From: Candidatus Poribacteria bacterium
GTDB lineage: Bacteria > Poribacteria > WGA-4E > WGA-3G
Assembly: GCA_022394755.1 (NCBI GenBank)
Contig: JAGFCA010000048.1
Location: 1-56,344 of the forward strand
DNA length: 56,344 nucleotides
Direction: 5' to 3'
Part shown: positions 35,052-42,179 of the stretch, in pieces
Layout: each line of letters opens with the position of its first letter
Position numbering within the stretch: the first letter of the stretch is position 1
The notes under the pieces: model-generated
The model's input: only the letters and a program-made list of their open reading frames with translations
Told to the model about the DNA's origin: nothing
Database searches by the model: none
Made by a program: the position numbers and the translations under genes

Positions 35052-36086
35052 ATGAATTATCAATACTTATTAAAGAAATCTCGTATAACATCCTACATAT
35101 TAATTATTCTATTCTTATGTAGTGTATGTGTGAGTGGGTATTCAGTTGAATCAATTAAGTTTGCTACACTTGCTCCAAAAGGTTCAACGTGGATGAATAA
35201 CTTTGCCGCAATGGGTAAAGAAATTACGAAGATTACCGATGGTGAAATAAAATTTCGTTTTTATGCAAATGGAGTGATGGGTGATGAGCTGGATGTCATC
35301 AGTAAAATGCGTGTGGGTGCCATTCACTCAGGTGCGATGACTGCAACAGGACTTGGTGAGATAAACAAAGAAGTCCTTATATTCCAGTTACCCCGTCTAT
35401 TCAAAACCTACGAAGAATTGGATTACGTACGTGATCACCTACGGGAAGAGTTGTATAATGTCTTTTTAGAAAAAGGATATGTTCTAATTGGGATGGGAGA
35501 CTTAGGTTTTTATTATATTTTTAGTAACCAACCGATTAGAAACTTAAAAGATTTACAAGCATCTAGGGTTAAGATGTGGGTTCGTACAAGCGATACTATC
35601 GGTCTTGAATTTTTTAAGAGAGCGAATATTGCGACTGTTCCGAAGGAGGTAACCCAAGTAATCTCTGCCCTCAATTCTGGTCAGATAAATACACTCACTG
35701 CATCCCCTTATGTTACAGTTGCATTACAATGGTATCCACAGTTTAAGTATATGACTAATTTTCCTGTAAGTGTTGGTGTAGGTGCTACTGTAGTTACAAA
35801 GGAAAAGTTTGATACATTGACAGAGGACCAACAGAAGGTAGTACTTGAAATTGGTGATAAGTTCCAAACGGGACTGATTCAGGATATAAGAACGGACAAT
35901 GAAAAGGCAGTTGAGGCACTTAAAAAGAAGGCTGGTATTCAAGTGGTTGAGTTTGAAGATGATTCAATAGAGGAATGGGATACTTATTCTGTTGAAACGC
36001 ACAATGCACTGGTTGGTGATATATATTCTCAGGAGTTTCTTGATAAGATTAATAAGTTGTTGATGGAATATAGAAGTAAGAAGTAG
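35052..36086 (+). CDS. TRAP transporter solute-binding protein (DctP/TatP-type)
   Basis: A 344-residue periplasmic binding protein, DctP family. The N-terminal region has a signal sequence (ILIILFLCSVCVSGYS) and then IKFATLAPKGSTWMNNFAAM, the usual TRAP start. Later landmarks are FRFYANGVMGDELDVISKMRVGAIHSG, the conserved basic residue in ASRVKMWVRTSDTIG and EVTQVISALNSGQINTLTASP. Family members bind carboxylates or, in TatP, hydrophobic ligands. GGAG lies nine bases before the ATG. It is coupled to TatT, but the membrane subunits DctQ and DctM are absent downstream: the next gene is on the opposite strand. The ligand is unknown. Confidence 0.92.
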   Translation: MNYQYLLKKSRITSYILIILFLCSVCVSGYSVESIKFATLAPKGSTWMNNFAAMGKEITKITDGEIKFRFYANGVMGDELDVISKMRVGAIHSGAMTATGLGEINKEVLIFQLPRLFKTYEELDYVRDHLREELYNVFLEKGYVLIGMGDLGFYYIFSNQPIRNLKDLQASRVKMWVRTSDTIGLEFFKRANIATVPKEVTQVISALNSGQINTLTASPYVTVALQWYPQFKYMTNFPVSVGVGATVVTKEKFDTLTEDQQKVVLEIGDKFQTGLIQDIRTDNEKAVEALKKKAGIQVVEFEDDSIEEWDTYSVETHNALVGDIYSQEFLDKINKLLMEYRSKK

Positions 36087-36115
36087 ATTGTAATTAGAAA
36101 AAAGGATGATAGAAA

Positions 36116-36287
36116 TAACGTGAGTTTGAAAATTCAGATTTAATATTTTAACATGTTATCTGGGAATTGTCATACCGGTCTTGGGGTTCAAAGTCAACCA
36201 GATGCGGTTAGGAAATCCAACCTACCGGTTATATGATAGTGACAATAGGAAAATAATACTTATTCTTCTTTTTTCAAACTCACATGA
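36116..36287. mobile_element. MITE-like element downstream of the TRAP genes
   Basis: TAACGTGAGTTTGAAAA (36116-36132) and TTTTCAAACTCACATGA (36271-36287) are inverted ends matching at 15 of 17 positions. The element is 172 bp, close in size to the element at 53681-53867, and its ends share TAACGTGAGTTTGA. No target duplication is evident. Inside is a GGTAGGTTGGATTTCCTAACC-like hairpin (around 36205-36228, reverse strand). It lies between the convergent TatP and PcfJ-like genes. Confidence 0.6.
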
Positions 36288-36327
36288 TGTATATTAGATT
36301 CAGTTAGTATTTTAATTTGAAGTGATA

Positions 36328-37773
36328 CTAAACAAATCTTACATAATCAGCAATCTTTAGATCTTCTCTTGCTGCCCACTGTGATATAATATTTTTTTCG
36401 CTCTTTGTAGGTAACCTATTTCGTTTACCTCGAACTTGACGTATCAGCATTTGTGCTAACATAACCTCAATGGTTAATACCTTTCTGACTTTATCTTTTT
36501 CTGTGACTTCCAATGTCCAGATTGATGTCTTTCCAGAATGACAAGATTTCCCGTATGATCTAACACAATGATTCATTCTTCGTCCTTCGTCTATAAGTTC
36601 CTTGGAACTTAGGAGTTCTCGAATTACCCAAGTTCTCTCGCTTTCTTTGTCCTTTGGTCTTTGTATTAGATTTAACTCACGTATCTTGGACCGTGTCCAC
36701 TGGTAATTTCCACCTCTTGTTTCTCTTCCAAGTTGGCGATGCCATTCATTGACTTGTTGAAGAATTGTATCAGGTGTGCGACCTTTCATTGTGAAATTTG
36801 GTTGTGGTGGTTCAATCTCTTCTGCAACACCTCTATCAATAAATATCTGTCTGTTAGTATATTTCTGATTTTGTATGTAATCAACAATTGGATTGACATG
36901 GCTCACATCTAACATTGGGTTACCAATAAAGAACCGGATTACACTCAGCCAAAACTCATCGTTTGAAAAATCACGTATTAAGTGTGTTTCACGAATTGCA
37001 TCGATCAATCGTTTATCTCCACCAAGTGCCTGAACTTGTCCCCATCGGATTGCTTCTTCAACAGAATACTGTTTTGGCGCTAAGAGAAAATGATGTGCCA
37101 TCTTTTTAGTTATGGTTACTGGCATATCAGGTGCTGATCTAATATTCTGTCCAGATCCAATGTGTATATACCATTCATGATGTGTTGAATTATCTGTAAA
37201 CCACACATTATCCATAAATGCTGGAATATCGTATGCAACAAATAGGTGTCTTAGCAAATCCGCAAACTGTCTATTTCGATTATGTTTTTTCACTTTCCAA
37301 GTTTGTATTGGTCGGATCCACCTATTAGAATACTTTGAAATAGTATGTATTGCTGTTACAAATCTTATATCATCTAATAATTCAGACTTTTCTTCAATAT
37401 GTAACAATAGATTAAGAAGCAAATCAGTTTGATTCTGATTTTGGAATATCTGTGCGATTTCTTTTGTTATATTGTTTCTGAGTTGATCAGGTGTTAATTC
37501 TCCGTTATATATCTTTGGTATGACATCCTTCAAATTACGCGACCTTTTCTCATCTGACATCACACCGTCAATTTTTTGTATAGAGACTTTACTCAACTCG
37601 TTCCATCGTTGATGTGAATCTTTATTTAATCCTGAACTAAATTCATTTTTCTTACACCAATTCTTATATTCATCTATAGTAGATAATCCAAGTTGTTCAA
37701 AGTGCCTTTTCATAGCACTCGGTAAAGAATCAATATCAACATTACGTGGATTAACTTTTCTTTTTTGTGCCAT
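36328..37773 (-). CDS. PcfJ-like domain protein
   Basis: A 481-residue protein from ATG 37773, chosen because GGAGGAG lies directly upstream; the in-frame start at 37809 lacks one. The C-terminal half carries the PcfJ-like pattern: RRMNHCVRSYGKSCHSGKTSIWTLEV with a conserved His-Cys pair, then VLTIEVMLAQMLIRQVRGKRNRLPTKSE and a final ISQWAAREDLKIADYV. PcfJ is named from an enterococcal conjugative plasmid, and relatives are scattered in mobile and chromosomal loci. Its biochemical role is not known to me. The N-terminal 200 residues are charged and helical with no motif I recognise. The product has no signal peptide. Confidence 0.75.
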   Translation of the reverse strand: MAQKRKVNPRNVDIDSLPSAMKRHFEQLGLSTIDEYKNWCKKNEFSSGLNKDSHQRWNELSKVSIQKIDGVMSDEKRSRNLKDVIPKIYNGELTPDQLRNNITKEIAQIFQNQNQTDLLLNLLLHIEEKSELLDDIRFVTAIHTISKYSNRWIRPIQTWKVKKHNRNRQFADLLRHLFVAYDIPAFMDNVWFTDNSTHHEWYIHIGSGQNIRSAPDMPVTITKKMAHHFLLAPKQYSVEEAIRWGQVQALGGDKRLIDAIRETHLIRDFSNDEFWLSVIRFFIGNPMLDVSHVNPIVDYIQNQKYTNRQIFIDRGVAEEIEPPQPNFTMKGRTPDTILQQVNEWHRQLGRETRGGNYQWTRSKIRELNLIQRPKDKESERTWVIRELLSSKELIDEGRRMNHCVRSYGKSCHSGKTSIWTLEVTEKDKVRKVLTIEVMLAQMLIRQVRGKRNRLPTKSEKNIISQWAAREDLKIADYVRFV

Positions 37774-37889
37774 TCGTCTCCTCCAATTTAACCAATTATG
37801 GATGCACATTCACAAACTGTGGATATATGCTTCGCATTAACAAATGTTTCTTGAAGATTACAAAATTAGGTATCAGTAAATAAATTTAA

Positions 37890-39215
37890 TTACTTTTTAA
37901 CAGCACCGAAAGTGACACCGCGGAGTAGATGATTCCGCATGAGGAATGTGAAGATAGCAACGGGAAGTAGAAAAACGAAAGTAGAAGCTGCAATTTTACC
38001 CCAGTCCATTCCGGCTGAACCAGTAGCACTTGTAATAGAGGGTGGGGCGGTAACAGCACGTCCACCCGTTTCTGTGAGTACAAGTGCAAATGCAAACTCG
38101 TTCCAAGCAGTTATCAAACAGAAAACGGCTGTAGCAGCAATTCCAGTAACGGACTGAGGTAAAACAACCTTCATGAATGTTTGAAATCTTGTATACCCAT
38201 CAACAAGAGCAGCGTCTTCGTATTCTTTAGGTATTTCATCGATAAAACCTTTCATAAGCCATACTGCAAACGAAACATTGAAGGTTGTATATAATAGGAT
38301 CAAACCGAAATGTGTATCTCGTAAACCAATAGCACTATACATAAGATATATAGGAATTACAACAACAACAGGTGGTAGCATTCTTGTGCTTAGGATAAAG
38401 AATAGTAGATCATCTTTACCTGCAATTTTGAATCTTGAAAATGCATAGGCGGAAAATGTGCCTAATCCAACTGCGAGGACAGTACTACCTCCACCGATAA
38501 TTATACTATTGAGAAGCTGATAGAAATACTTCGACCCACCATTTGCCAAGATGATACAAACACCTATTATCGATAATATAATAGGGGCAATGAATGCAAA
38601 TCGTTCTTTATGCTTAGTCTGAAATCCAAGATTAATATCTGTGTTAGTAGAAAACTGTTTCTTTCGTGGTACAACGATGATATAAGTTATGATTGCACAT
38701 ATAATTAAGGTAAAAAAGTGGTAACGAACATCTACTTGGGTTCGACTGGATATTGCCTGTGTAGTGAAAAACCCAATCAGACAGGTAATGATAAACAACA
38801 TATTCCATACTAAACCAGTTTTTCTGATCAATCCTACTCGTAGTTTAAGTTGCTTTATTAGCGAAAACAATGCAAATAGGATTAGTCCACAGCAAGCCTG
38901 TAAGATGAAAAAATAGCCAACAATTGGTATATTTTCTGAAGGGAGGAGTTTACGATAATTATCAAAGGTAATATAAAAGAAGAACTTAGGTATTTTGGTA
39001 TTTATATCTCCTGGTGATTTCAACGATGTTACTAAAATCCAGTATATTGGCATTATATAGACAATTACCAAGATACCGAGGACAATCAATATTGAGAAGA
39101 AGACTATCTTTTTCCAGATAGAGTTGTATTGTTTGTATATAATGATGCCGAGAAATAAAATACCTGTTAGGTGAGGAAATATGTATGAATAGATTATTAA
39201 TTCCAATGTTGACAT
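37890..39215 (-). CDS. CUT1 sugar ABC transporter permease (MalG-like) with an inserted membrane segment
   Basis: A 441-residue inner-membrane protein. The C-terminal 260 residues are an ordinary MalG-type permease with the EAA loop EYEDAALVDGYTRFQTFMKVVLPQ, which docks on the ATPase. MalG-like proteins are about 280 residues. Here the normal first helix (VFFSILIVLGILVIVYIMPIYWILVTSLKSPGDI) is preceded by an additional helix and separated from the core by about 130 residues with several more helices (IVGYFFILQACCGLILFALF, LVWNMLFIITCLIGFF, FFTLIICAIITYIIVV). The reading frame is intact. It is four bases from the companion permease, in one operon. The extra segment is unexplained. Confidence 0.88.
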   Translation of the reverse strand: MSTLELIIYSYIFPHLTGILFLGIIIYKQYNSIWKKIVFFSILIVLGILVIVYIMPIYWILVTSLKSPGDINTKIPKFFFYITFDNYRKLLPSENIPIVGYFFILQACCGLILFALFSLIKQLKLRVGLIRKTGLVWNMLFIITCLIGFFTTQAISSRTQVDVRYHFFTLIICAIITYIIVVPRKKQFSTNTDINLGFQTKHKERFAFIAPIILSIIGVCIILANGGSKYFYQLLNSIIIGGGSTVLAVGLGTFSAYAFSRFKIAGKDDLLFFILSTRMLPPVVVVIPIYLMYSAIGLRDTHFGLILLYTTFNVSFAVWLMKGFIDEIPKEYEDAALVDGYTRFQTFMKVVLPQSVTGIAATAVFCLITAWNEFAFALVLTETGGRAVTAPPSITSATGSAGMDWGKIAASTFVFLLPVAIFTFLMRNHLLRGVTFGAVKK

Positions 39216-39219
39216 TTTA

Positions 39220-40122
39220 TTACGCTTCTTCTTTTACTTTATTGAGATATTTTACGTAGATATTACTCATTGCGACGATAATGATAAGTAAGATGTATGC
39301 CATAGCACAGGCTTTTCCTGTGTTGAAGTTACGAAATGCTAATTTATATAGGTTCATTGAAACTGTTTCTGTAACTGTGCCAGGTCCACCTTCACGTGTT
39401 AGGACATACACTATATCAAACATTTTAAATGCATCCATGGTCCTAAATAGTAATGCAATAAGTAGCAAAGGAGAGACTAATGGTAGAGTTATCCTTCTAA
39501 ATTTGAACCATCCAGATGCCCTGTCAACATCTGCTGCTTCGTATAATGATTTTGGAACAGCACTTAATCCCGCCAAAGAGATAAGCATCATAAATGGTGA
39601 CCACATCCATGTATCCACAATGACAACAGCGATCATTGCGATATTTGGGTCTGTTGTCCATCGTATAGGTGATTTTAGAAATATATCAAGGAAAAAGTTT
39701 AATATACCTGAGTTATCAGATGCTAAAATAAATCGCCAGAATAATCCCACTACAACTGGAGATAACATCATCGGAAGAAGGAGTAAGGTTGTTACAAGAC
39801 CTTTTCCATAGAATTTGCGATTTAGTAGAAGCGCCAGACCAAACCCAATAAAAAATTGAGCTGTCACTGCTAATACAACAAAATATGCAGTTGTACGAAA
39901 ATAACCCCAGACATCTGGATCCGACAGTAGGCGTGTATAATTTTTAACACCTATGTATTTTGCTTCTGTAGGCATTGATGCCTTATAACGATGAAAACTT
40001 AAAAAAAGCGACCAAAGAAGAGGGAAGATATTCATCAAGATAAGCAATATCATCGTAGGCATGATAAATGCCATCTTAATTTGGTAGTCGCTCATTCCGC
40101 GGGCAAAACGGTTGGTCTGCAT
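39220..40122 (-). CDS. CUT1 sugar ABC transporter permease (MalF/UgpA-like)
   Basis: A 300-residue permease with six predicted helices and a typical start (YQIKMAFIMPTMILLILMNIFPLLWSLFLSF). The EAA coupling loop is KSLYEAADVDRASGWFKFRRITLPL. It forms the heterodimeric channel with the following permease and receives sugar from the binding protein encoded upstream at 40342. No ATPase gene (MalK/UgpC type) lies in the window, so the transporter presumably borrows a shared ATPase. The 219-bp gap between it and the binding-protein gene contains a strong hairpin. Confidence 0.93.
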   Translation of the reverse strand: MQTNRFARGMSDYQIKMAFIMPTMILLILMNIFPLLWSLFLSFHRYKASMPTEAKYIGVKNYTRLLSDPDVWGYFRTTAYFVVLAVTAQFFIGFGLALLLNRKFYGKGLVTTLLLLPMMLSPVVVGLFWRFILASDNSGILNFFLDIFLKSPIRWTTDPNIAMIAVVIVDTWMWSPFMMLISLAGLSAVPKSLYEAADVDRASGWFKFRRITLPLVSPLLLIALLFRTMDAFKMFDIVYVLTREGGPGTVTETVSMNLYKLAFRNFNTGKACAMAYILLIIIVAMSNIYVKYLNKVKEEA

Positions 40123-40249
40123 ATAGTCAATCTATAATATAGGAGTGTTTGTATCTGAAATAAGAGGCAATGATAAACTATAAGATCTCTATAAATAAAT
40201 ATAATCGCAAAGATGATAATTCTAAATTTACACCATCTCTGCAATAACA

Positions 40250-40281
40250 TAGGTAGCGCGTGCTTTTAGCACGCCTACCTA
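40250..40281. repeat. Strong intercistronic hairpin between binding protein and permease
   Basis: TAGGTAG-C-GCGTGC pairs with GCACGC-CTACCTA around a TTTTA loop (40250-40281), 13 bp with one bulged C. On the minus-strand transcript it follows the binding-protein gene and precedes the permease genes. Hairpins there, as in the malE-malF gap of enteric bacteria, commonly protect the upstream message and reduce the downstream share. Neither end has a U-run, so full termination is unlikely. Confidence 0.7.
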
Positions 40282-40341
40282 ATTATCAGATGATACACAA
40301 ATTGGTTTAGTTATTACTCATACCTGTCATTATGTATTCTA

Positions 40342-41655
40342 CTAATCGTAGTATCCAGCATCTTCAAAGATCTCTTCATGTTTTCTGGCAATATTATTAA
40401 GAGCTTCTTTTGCAGTCTTAATCTTTGAAATTGCTTCACTCCAGTTTGTCTGGCAAACTTCCAAAAGCTCAGCGTATTCTGGAACAGCCCAAAAGTCTCG
40501 GAGATATGGGAAACTTTCAGCAAATGCTTTATTGAATGGCGTAGCATTCTTAAATGTATCAGATTGCAGGACTTCTTTGTAAGGGGTAAACCCCCCGAGT
40601 TTTGCCCATTTTTCCTGTACAGGTTTCTGCATGAACCATTTCATATATTGTTTGGCAATATCCTTATTTTCAGAATAGTTAGAAATAGACATTCCTTGTC
40701 CGCCAATACTAATATAGTGTCCTTTTGGACCTGCAGGTGCAATGAAGAAACCACTTTTGTCATGGGAAATAGGGTTTGATTCTTTATTTACCACACCTGG
40801 AAAGAATGCAAAGTAGTTCATTCCCATAGCAACTTTACCAGAAATATATGCATTAAGGGTTTCTTGCCAATAGTAGTTAGGTGCATCGGGTGGTGCAAAT
40901 TTTAGCAAATCTGTATAATAATCAAGAGCTTTTTCAGCATCTTTACTATTGATATAACCATCCACTTTATAATTTTCTGAATCGCCGTAGGATGCGCCAT
41001 AGCTCCACATGACCTGCTGGAATCCCATTGAAATTCCATCATATTCCTTACTGTACCATGTTGCGATACCGTATAAATCTTGTTCAGGTCGTGTAAAGAA
41101 TTCGGCAACATCGCGTAGTTGTTCATAAGTCTTGGGTGGTGCGAGTGCATATCCATACTTATCAGAAAATGCTTTCATCTCTTTTGGATTTTCAAAAAGG
41201 TCTTTTCTATATACATATCCTGCTGCATCTACTTCTGCTGGTAGTGCCCAGTATTTCTTACTACCTTTGGGATATTCGGCAAAAGCAGTCATTGCAGGAC
41301 CGTAGATCTTATCAACATCAATGTTCTCATTAATCCAATCTGTCATATCAATATAATGTCCACCGACTGAGTTTCTACCCAGCCACTGACTATCACCGAT
41401 GACGATATCATATAACTTACTTTTTCCAACGAATGCAGTAAAAACTTTATCTTGAAAATTTCCCCAAGGTATTTGTACAACATCAACATTTATACCGGTC
41501 TCTGCTGTAAAATCCTTTGATAACTCTTGTAAATAGTTTGCAGGATCCCATTCTGCCCAAACAATTGTTAAGGTCTCTTGTGCATCAGCAGTAAATGGCA
41601 TACATACCATAACAACTGATAAAATAAGCAATGTAATTATGGAAAACTTATTCAT
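40342..41655 (-). CDS. CUT1 sugar ABC transporter substrate-binding protein
   Basis: A 437-residue periplasmic binding protein of the large sugar type (MalE/UgpB-like). A signal peptide (IITLLILSVVMVCMPFTADA) leads into ETLTIVWAEWDPANYLQELSKDFTAETGINVDVVQIPWGNF. GDSQWLGRNSVGGHYIDMTDWI, a string of aromatic residues (DLYGIATWYSKEYDGISMGF) and YISIGGQGMSISNYSENKD match the two-lobe family. Its substrate is unspecified. AAGGAG lies eleven bases before the ATG, and two overlapping good promoters lie 70-120 nt upstream. It is the first gene of the operon that continues with two permeases. Confidence 0.93.
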   Translation of the reverse strand: MNKFSIITLLILSVVMVCMPFTADAQETLTIVWAEWDPANYLQELSKDFTAETGINVDVVQIPWGNFQDKVFTAFVGKSKLYDIVIGDSQWLGRNSVGGHYIDMTDWINENIDVDKIYGPAMTAFAEYPKGSKKYWALPAEVDAAGYVYRKDLFENPKEMKAFSDKYGYALAPPKTYEQLRDVAEFFTRPEQDLYGIATWYSKEYDGISMGFQQVMWSYGASYGDSENYKVDGYINSKDAEKALDYYTDLLKFAPPDAPNYYWQETLNAYISGKVAMGMNYFAFFPGVVNKESNPISHDKSGFFIAPAGPKGHYISIGGQGMSISNYSENKDIAKQYMKWFMQKPVQEKWAKLGGFTPYKEVLQSDTFKNATPFNKAFAESFPYLRDFWAVPEYAELLEVCQTNWSEAISKIKTAKEALNNIARKHEEIFEDAGYYD

Positions 41656-41736
41656 TTAGATAACTACTCCTTTTGATCTGTACCGGTCATAGAATAATTA
41701 CGACTCTAATATAGTAAATAACGATTTTTTGTAGCG

Positions 41737-41765
41737 ATTATATCATCATCAGTTAATATTTGCAA
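41737..41765 (-). promoter_or_regulatory. Promoter of the sugar-binding-protein operon
   Basis: On the minus strand, TTGCAA (41765-41760), a 17-nt spacer and TATAAT (41742-41737) give a near-consensus promoter about 80 nt before the start codon. A second candidate, TTGACG (41781-41776) with TATTAA 17 nt later, overlaps it. Confidence 0.6.
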
Positions 41766-41950
41766 GTGTATAAAACGTCAAGGGTGTGTAAAGAATTTGT
41801 TACTATTAAAGTCATTTTAAGAGATTTATCATTTAAATAAATGTCTTTATTGTTTGTTACCTTAATCCCAAAAACAAGAACTGTACACTATTACAGAAAT
41901 CCGTACACATTGCGTCCCCGGAAAACCGCACATAGCGGGTTTCTGTGGTA

Positions 41951-41985
41951 GAGTTTTTCTATAAACATTCCGTCCCTACGGGACT
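41951..41985 (+). repeat. Dispersed repeat, copy 1
   Basis: GAGTTTTTCTATAAACATTC (41951 onward), then CGTCCCTACGGGACT, recurs almost unchanged at 53584-53618. The 3' part, GTCCC-TAC-GGGAC, is a perfect 5-bp hairpin here; in copy 2 it reads GTCCC-TAC-CGGAC. Confidence 0.65.
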
Positions 41986-42021
41986 AAAGATAGTAATCAG
42001 ATGGTTTCTTTAGGTATTGTG

Positions 42022-42129
42022 ACCTAACAAATTCAATGGTATGAATGGTATTAGGCATTCTCAGGGGTTAGAAACTCTTAAGGTGTTCCCGTAACAACGG
42101 TATGAACGCATTATGGCGTTCCTCGGGAA
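42022..42129 (+). repeat. Two hairpin repeats of the CGGTATGAA family
   Basis: The copy at 42086-42129 has outer stem TTCCCG/CGGGAA, an internal loop TAACAACGGTAT and inner stem GAACGC/GCGTTC. The copy at 42022-42069 keeps AATGGTATGAATG with inner stem GAATG/CATTC but a weak outer stem. Relatives occur at 53518-53566 and inside the MITE at 53681-53867. Stem bases differ in compensating pairs between copies. Confidence 0.65.
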
Positions 42130-42179
42130 TCCGATGCTATCAGTACTGGGTGTGCAATAATTTGAAGTATTAGTTGTAA

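Larger units (their letters stand above)
41656..42179. other. Repeat-bearing gap between the ABC operon and the WD40 region
   Basis: I see no gene. From the right it holds the hairpin repeats at 42086-42129 and 42022-42069, the 41951-41985 repeat and a CCGCACATAGCGGG short hairpin (around 41929), then the binding-protein promoters at 41737-41781. It marks one edge of the WD40 region; similar repeats occur on the far side at 53518-53618. Confidence 0.6.

Noticed and set aside
42022..42129. Possible CRISPR array
   Set aside because: Repeats are hairpins of varying sequence and spacing, no constant repeat-spacer unit and no cas genes.
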